From Burkholderiales bacterium (GTDB taxonomy: Bacteria > Pseudomonadota > Gammaproteobacteria > Burkholderiales > Burkholderiaceae_C): a stretch of DNA of 64,000 nucleotides. The notes beneath the pieces were generated by a model, which saw only the letters and a list, made by a program, of their open reading frames with translations, did not search any database and was not told the DNA's origin. Positions 60,130 through 64,000 of the stretch are shown here, in pieces; position 1 is the first letter of the stretch, and every line of letters begins with the position of its first letter. The translations under genes and the position numbers were made by a program. The stretch lies in the NCBI GenBank assembly GCA_030604135.1, contig JAUVWL010000014.1, positions 1 through 64,000 on the forward strand. The letters run 5' to 3'.

Positions 60130-61074
60130 TTGCACATCATTATCACGGACGCCTGGCTGGCACGCAGCCAAGCCTTGCACCTCAACGGCTGGAAGCTGCT
60201 GCTCGCCAGCGTGCTCCTGTCCTTTGCGCTCATGCTGGGTGCCATTGCCAGCTACCACTGGGTTTTCCTGGAAGGGGTCCGCCAAGGCTGGCCCGGATTC
60301 GCGTCGGTTGCCCGCCTGGTGCATCAGAACGAACTCGACTCCAAGGATGCCTACCTTCGTGCCAATCTGGATGCCATGGCCCGAAAGCTCGGCGAAATGC
60401 AGGCTCGCATGATGCAGATCGATGCGCTGGGTGAACGGGTCGCCGGTCTGGCCGGACTGAACCCGGCTGACATCAAGCCGGAAGGTGCGGGTGGGGCCCT
60501 GGTGGCCGACCGCTCTCTGGATCTGGATGAGTTCATGCAGTCCCTCGACCGGCTCGATGGTCTCAGTGGTTCGCAGGTGGACTGGCTCACTGTCATTGAA
60601 TCGCGCCTGTTTGACCAGAAGATCCAGCGCAGCCTGGTGCCCACCGAACAACCGGTCGACGGCGGGCGGGTCGGCTCGCCGTTCGGGTTCCGCATCGACC
60701 CCATCACCGGTCGCAGGGCCATGCACACCGGCCTGGATTTTCCGGCCGACCCGGGCACACCCATTCTGGCTGCGGCCGGCGGTGTGGTCGTGGTGCAGGA
60801 GTACCACGCGGCCTACGGCAACATGGTTGAGATCGACCACGGCAATGACCTGATCACGCGTTACGCCCACGCCTCCAAAGTGCACGTGAAGAAGGGCGAC
60901 ATCGTGCGGCGTGGTCAGCACATTGCCGACGTGGGTTCCACCGGGCGCTCCACCGGCCCCCATCTGCACTTCGAGGTCTGGGTTTCCGGCGTACCCCAGG
61001 ATCCCAAGCGGTTCCTCGAGGCCGGGGAGCAACTGGCCCGCGCACCGGCAAGCGATGCCCGCCCGGGGCGCTGA
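60130..61074 (+). CDS. M23-family (LytM) metallopeptidase
   Basis: Membrane-anchored peptidoglycan endopeptidase or LytM-type regulator. The 314-residue product has one N-terminal helix (about 22-45, KLLLASVLLSFALMLGAIASY), a coiled-coil stretch (about 60-110), and a complete LytM site: HTGLDF (His199, Asp203) and HLHFEVW (His278, His280), so zinc binding is intact. I choose TTG 60130 because AAGGA lies six bases before it. ATG 60073 would overlap the divergent DUF721 start and add 19 unlikely residues. Located before secA. Confidence 0.88.
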   Translation: MHIIITDAWLARSQALHLNGWKLLLASVLLSFALMLGAIASYHWVFLEGVRQGWPGFASVARLVHQNELDSKDAYLRANLDAMARKLGEMQARMMQIDALGERVAGLAGLNPADIKPEGAGGALVADRSLDLDEFMQSLDRLDGLSGSQVDWLTVIESRLFDQKIQRSLVPTEQPVDGGRVGSPFGFRIDPITGRRAMHTGLDFPADPGTPILAAAGGVVVVQEYHAAYGNMVEIDHGNDLITRYAHASKVHVKKGDIVRRGQHIADVGSTGRSTGPHLHFEVWVSGVPQDPKRFLEAGEQLARAPASDARPGR

Positions 61075-61087
61075 GCGGCCCTTGAGG

Positions 61088-61105
61088 GCGGGCTAAAATG
61101 CCCGC
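61088..61105 (+). promoter_or_regulatory. GCGGGC-TAAAAT-GCCCGC palindrome, candidate secA -10
   Basis: A perfect 6-bp inverted repeat encloses TAAAAT, then TTT. It lies 14 bases after the M23 stop and 132 before secA. It could be a promoter -10 in a dyad or, as RNA, a weak terminator. The same architecture is found at 37804-37821. Confidence 0.4.
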
Positions 61106-61236
61106 TTTGCTCTTGAATTCGCGCAGGGTGCCGGCACCTCATGAACGCCGATGCCTTTTGCGCGAGGCTCACGGCACCTCCTCATCTTTTATACCGTCTG
61201 TGCGGACCCTCGGGTACCTGCCACAGGCCCTCACGT

Positions 61237-63981
61237 ATGGCCACCAACTTCCTGACCAAACTCTTCGGTAGCCGCAATGACCGGTTGCTCAAGACCTACC
61301 GCAAGACGGTGGAGCGCATCAACGGGATGGAGGCGCAATACGAAAAGCTCAGTGACGACGAATTGCGGGCGCAAACCGAGTCGTTCAAGCTTCGTGTGGC
61401 CAACGGCGAGAGTCTGGATGCGATCCTTCCCGAAGCGTTTGCCGTTGTGCGCGAAGGCAGCAAGCGGATCATGAAGATGCGCCACTTCGATGTGCAACTC
61501 ATCGGTGGCATCGCCTTGCATCACGGCAAGGTGGCCGAGATGCGCACGGGCGAAGGCAAGACACTCACGGCCACCCTGCCGGTCTATCTCAACGCCCTGT
61601 CGGGCAAGGGCGTCCACGTTGTGACGGTCAACGACTACCTGGCCAGTCGCGACGCCCAGTGGATGGGGCGCCTGTACAACTTCCTGGGCCTGACCGTGGG
61701 CGTCAACATGCCCCAGGCGCCTCGCGACGAAAAGCAGGCTGCCTACGCCGCCGACATCACCTACGGCACCAACAACGAATATGGTTTCGACTACCTGCGT
61801 GACAACATGGTCTACGAGGCGCGGGACCGGGTGCAGCGCAAGCTCAACTACGCCATCGTGGACGAGGTCGACTCCATCCTGATCGACGAAGCACGCACGC
61901 CACTCATCATCAGCGGGCAAGCCGAAGACCAGACGGCGCTTTACCTGGCGATCAACCGCCTCATTCCTGCGCTGGATCGGCAAGAAGGTGAGGCCGATCC
62001 GCGCACGGGGGAAGGTGTGATCAAGCCCGGTGACTTCACCATGGACGAGAAGGCGCGCAGCGTGCACCTGACCGAGTCGGGACACGAGAAGGCCGAGCGT
62101 CTCCTGGCCGAAGCGGGCCTGCTGCCAGCGGGTGTTTCCCTGTACGACCCGTCCAACATTGCCTTGTTGCACCACCTGGTGACCTCGCTCAAGGCCCACC
62201 ACCTCTACCACCGGGACCAGCACTATGTGAACCAGGGTGGCGAAATCGTCATCGTTGACGAGTTCACCGGGCGCCTGATGGCCGGTCGCCGCTGGAGCGA
62301 CGGCCTGCACCAGGCGGTGGAAGCCAAGGAGGGCGTGCAGATCCAGCCCGAGAACCAGACACTGGCATCGATCACGTTTCAGAACTACTTCCGCCTCTAC
62401 ACGAAGCTGGCTGGCATGACCGGTACGGCCGACACGGAAGCCTATGAGTTCCAGGAAATCTACGGTCTGGAAACCGTGGTGATTCCGCCCAACCGACCGA
62501 GTCAGCGCAAGGACGAACTTGACCGCGTCTACAAGACCACCCCGGAAAAGTACCGTGCAGCCATCGAGGACATCCGTGAATGCCATGGCCGGGGCCAGCC
62601 GGTGCTGGTGGGCACATCCTCAATCGAGAACTCGGAGATCATTGCCCAGCTGCTGACCGCCGAAAAGCTGCCGCACGAGGTCCTCAACGCCAAACAGCAC
62701 GCCCGCGAGGCGGACATCATTGTCCAGGCCGGTCGCCCAGGCGCCATCACCATCGCCACCAACATGGCCGGTCGGGGCACCGACATCGTGCTTGGCGGCA
62801 ACCTCGAGAAAATGGTGGCCGCCATCGAGGCCGATGCGTCGCTGGATGAGGCGGCCCGACAACAGCGGGTCGAACAGGCAAAGGCCCAATGGCAGTCAGA
62901 CCATGAAAAGGTCAAGTCCCTCGGGGGCTTGCGCATCATCGCCACGGAACGGCACGAAAGCCGCCGTATCGACAACCAGTTGCGAGGCCGTGCCGGCCGC
63001 CAGGGCGACCCCGGTTCGAGCCGGTTCTACCTGAGCCTGGACGATGCGCTGATGCGCATCTTCGCGGGTGACCGGGTCCGAGCCATCATGGACCGACTCA
63101 AGATGCCGGAGGGCGAGGCCATCGAGGCCGGTATCGTCACCCGCAGCATCGAGAGCGCCCAGCGCAAGGTCGAGGCGCGCAACTTCGACATCCGCAAGCA
63201 ACTGCTGGAATACGACGATGTCTCGAACGACCAGCGCAAGGTGATCTACCAGCAGCGCAACGACATCATTGATGCACAAAGCCTGCGCGCCCAGATCGAC
63301 TCGCTGCGCGAGGGATGCATCACCGAGGTGGTGCACCAGTACGTCCCGGAAGGCAGTGTCGAGGAACAATGGGACTTGCCGACGCTGGAGCGCACCCTGC
63401 GGGAGGAATGGTCGGTGGACGTGCCTGTGACCAGTTGGGTGTCCGACGCCGAAGCCATCGATGTCGAAGAAATTGTCGAACGTGTCGTGGCTGCCGCCAC
63501 CCAGGTCTTCAATGAAAAGGTAACCCTGGTCGGCGAAGACAACTTCACCCAGTTCGAGCGCATGGTCCTGCTTCAGACCATTGACCAGCACTGGCGCGAC
63601 CATCTGGCCGCACTGGACTACCTGCGTCAGGGCATCCACCTGCGTGGGTATGCGCAGAAGCAGCCCAAGCAAGAGTACAAGCGCGAGGCTTTCCTGCTGT
63701 TTGGCCAGTTGCTCGACACGGTTCGCAACGACGTCACCCGCATCCTCATGAACGTGCGGATCCAGTCACCTGAGCAGGCCACCGATGCGGCCCAACAAAT
63801 CGAACAGCGTGCCGAGCAGCTGGCCAATGTCACCTACTCCGCTCCGGACGAAACTGGTGAGGCGCAGGTGACGACCGATCCGGGCACGGCGGCAGCGGCT
63901 GTTCCGCGGGTGGGTCGCAATGAGCCATGCCCTTGCGGCAGTGGCAAGAAGTACAAGCATTGCCACGGCTCTCTGAACTGA
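61237..63981 (+). CDS. secA: Preprotein translocase ATPase SecA
   Basis: Motor that drives secretory proteins through SecYEG. The 914-residue product begins [20 protein letters not shown] and has Walker [14 protein letters not shown] (about 103-115) and the DEAD-like [35 protein letters not shown], the helical scaffold/wing, and the C-terminal SecB/zinc site [16 protein letters not shown] follow. ATG 61237 matches the family N-terminus but has no evident Shine-Dalgarno; an in-frame ATG at 61141 adds 32 unmatched residues. The 162-base leader contains the TAAAAT dyad. The window ends 19 bases after the stop. Confidence 0.98.
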   Translation: MATNFLTKLFGSRNDRLLKTYRKTVERINGMEAQYEKLSDDELRAQTESFKLRVANGESLDAILPEAFAVVREGSKRIMKMRHFDVQLIGGIALHHGKVAEMRTGEGKTLTATLPVYLNALSGKGVHVVTVNDYLASRDAQWMGRLYNFLGLTVGVNMPQAPRDEKQAAYAADITYGTNNEYGFDYLRDNMVYEARDRVQRKLNYAIVDEVDSILIDEARTPLIISGQAEDQTALYLAINRLIPALDRQEGEADPRTGEGVIKPGDFTMDEKARSVHLTESGHEKAERLLAEAGLLPAGVSLYDPSNIALLHHLVTSLKAHHLYHRDQHYVNQGGEIVIVDEFTGRLMAGRRWSDGLHQAVEAKEGVQIQPENQTLASITFQNYFRLYTKLAGMTGTADTEAYEFQEIYGLETVVIPPNRPSQRKDELDRVYKTTPEKYRAAIEDIRECHGRGQPVLVGTSSIENSEIIAQLLTAEKLPHEVLNAKQHAREADIIVQAGRPGAITIATNMAGRGTDIVLGGNLEKMVAAIEADASLDEAARQQRVEQAKAQWQSDHEKVKSLGGLRIIATERHESRRIDNQLRGRAGRQGDPGSSRFYLSLDDALMRIFAGDRVRAIMDRLKMPEGEAIEAGIVTRSIESAQRKVEARNFDIRKQLLEYDDVSNDQRKVIYQQRNDIIDAQSLRAQIDSLREGCITEVVHQYVPEGSVEEQWDLPTLERTLREEWSVDVPVTSWVSDAEAIDVEEIVERVVAAATQVFNEKVTLVGEDNFTQFERMVLLQTIDQHWRDHLAALDYLRQGIHLRGYAQKQPKQEYKREAFLLFGQLLDTVRNDVTRILMNVRIQSPEQATDAAQQIEQRAEQLANVTYSAPDETGEAQVTTDPGTAAAAVPRVGRNEPCPCGSGKKYKHCHGSLN

Positions 63982-64000
63982 CCGTCTGGCGCGGCCGGTA

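Overview
The window is a 64 kb piece of a high-GC betaproteobacterial chromosome, most likely Burkholderiales and close to the Comamonadaceae (Hydrogenophaga/Acidovorax-like). The evidence is gene order (pilMNOPQ-aroK-aroB-dgt-gltBD; mlaFEDACB-ABC-ibaG-murA-his-hinT-tatABC; petABC-sspAB), System II cytochrome c maturation (ResB/CcsB), a short HisG, and an intergenic repeat with a CCCCCC-GA-GGGGG core that I recall as common in Comamonadaceae. Nearly everything is chromosomal core. No prophage, intact insertion sequence, CRISPR array, toxin-antitoxin pair or recognisable defence island is visible.

Layout. 1-1.3 kb: groES-groEL (minus, groEL cut by the window edge) behind a strong heat-shock promoter and a perfect CIRCE operator. 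1.5-6.0 kb: ccoG, an orphan PAS histidine kinase, and metK with its own terminator. 6.2-8.8 kb: two tandem LpxL-type acyltransferases and the GTPase YihA/EngB. 8.9-13.2 kb: a diheme cytochrome c4 and the resB-ccsB haem-ligation pair. 13.2-16.2 kb: lptM and cyaY back to back, then PBP1A. 16.5-22 kb: pilMNOPQ plus an uncharacterised small lipoprotein. 22-27 kb: aroK, aroB, dgt-like, an MFS permease, and a degenerate REP-associated (Y1-type) transposase. 27.3-33.6 kb: gltB-gltD. 33.7-37.8 kb: the Mla phospholipid transport genes. 37.9-39.8 kb: an ABC-2 exporter and ibaG. 39.9-48.7 kb: murA and hisGDCBHAFIE, interrupted by a triplicated 83-bp repeat before hisF and by a lapA-like gene on the opposite strand before hisI. 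48.7-52.8 kb: a DUF4870 protein, hinT, tatABC, a DegS/DegQ-like protease and a 46-residue DUF3149 protein. 52.9-55.2 kb: a NIF3-family protein, pdxA and mscL. 55.4-59.7 kb: petABC (cytochrome bc1), sspA, sspB and tRNA-Thr(UGU). 59.8-64 kb: a DUF721 protein, an M23 peptidase and secA.

Several blocks are functionally linked. The groESL promoter combines sigma-32/sigma-70 elements with HrcA repression. ResB/CcsB would mature both the cytochrome c4 beside them and the cytochrome c1 of petC, while the Rieske protein PetA carries a twin-arginine signal suited to the TatABC encoded upstream. Mla, two lipid A acyltransferases, LptM and a LapA-domain protein all concern the outer membrane. PBP1A, MurA and the M23 peptidase concern peptidoglycan.

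The least ordinary signals are: (i) a RAYT-like protein next to gltB that has lost both HUH histidines but keeps the candidate tyrosine, with a GGGG/CCCC palindrome just downstream; (ii) the triplicated repeat and antisense gene inside the histidine operon; (iii) a structured, terminator-ended segment between cytochrome c4 and resB; (iv) paired hairpins with identical loops between groES and groEL; (v) a 9-bp tandem repeat ahead of mlaA; and (vi) a perfect 17-bp dyad between mrcA and pilM. I found no convincing wholly new multi-gene system.
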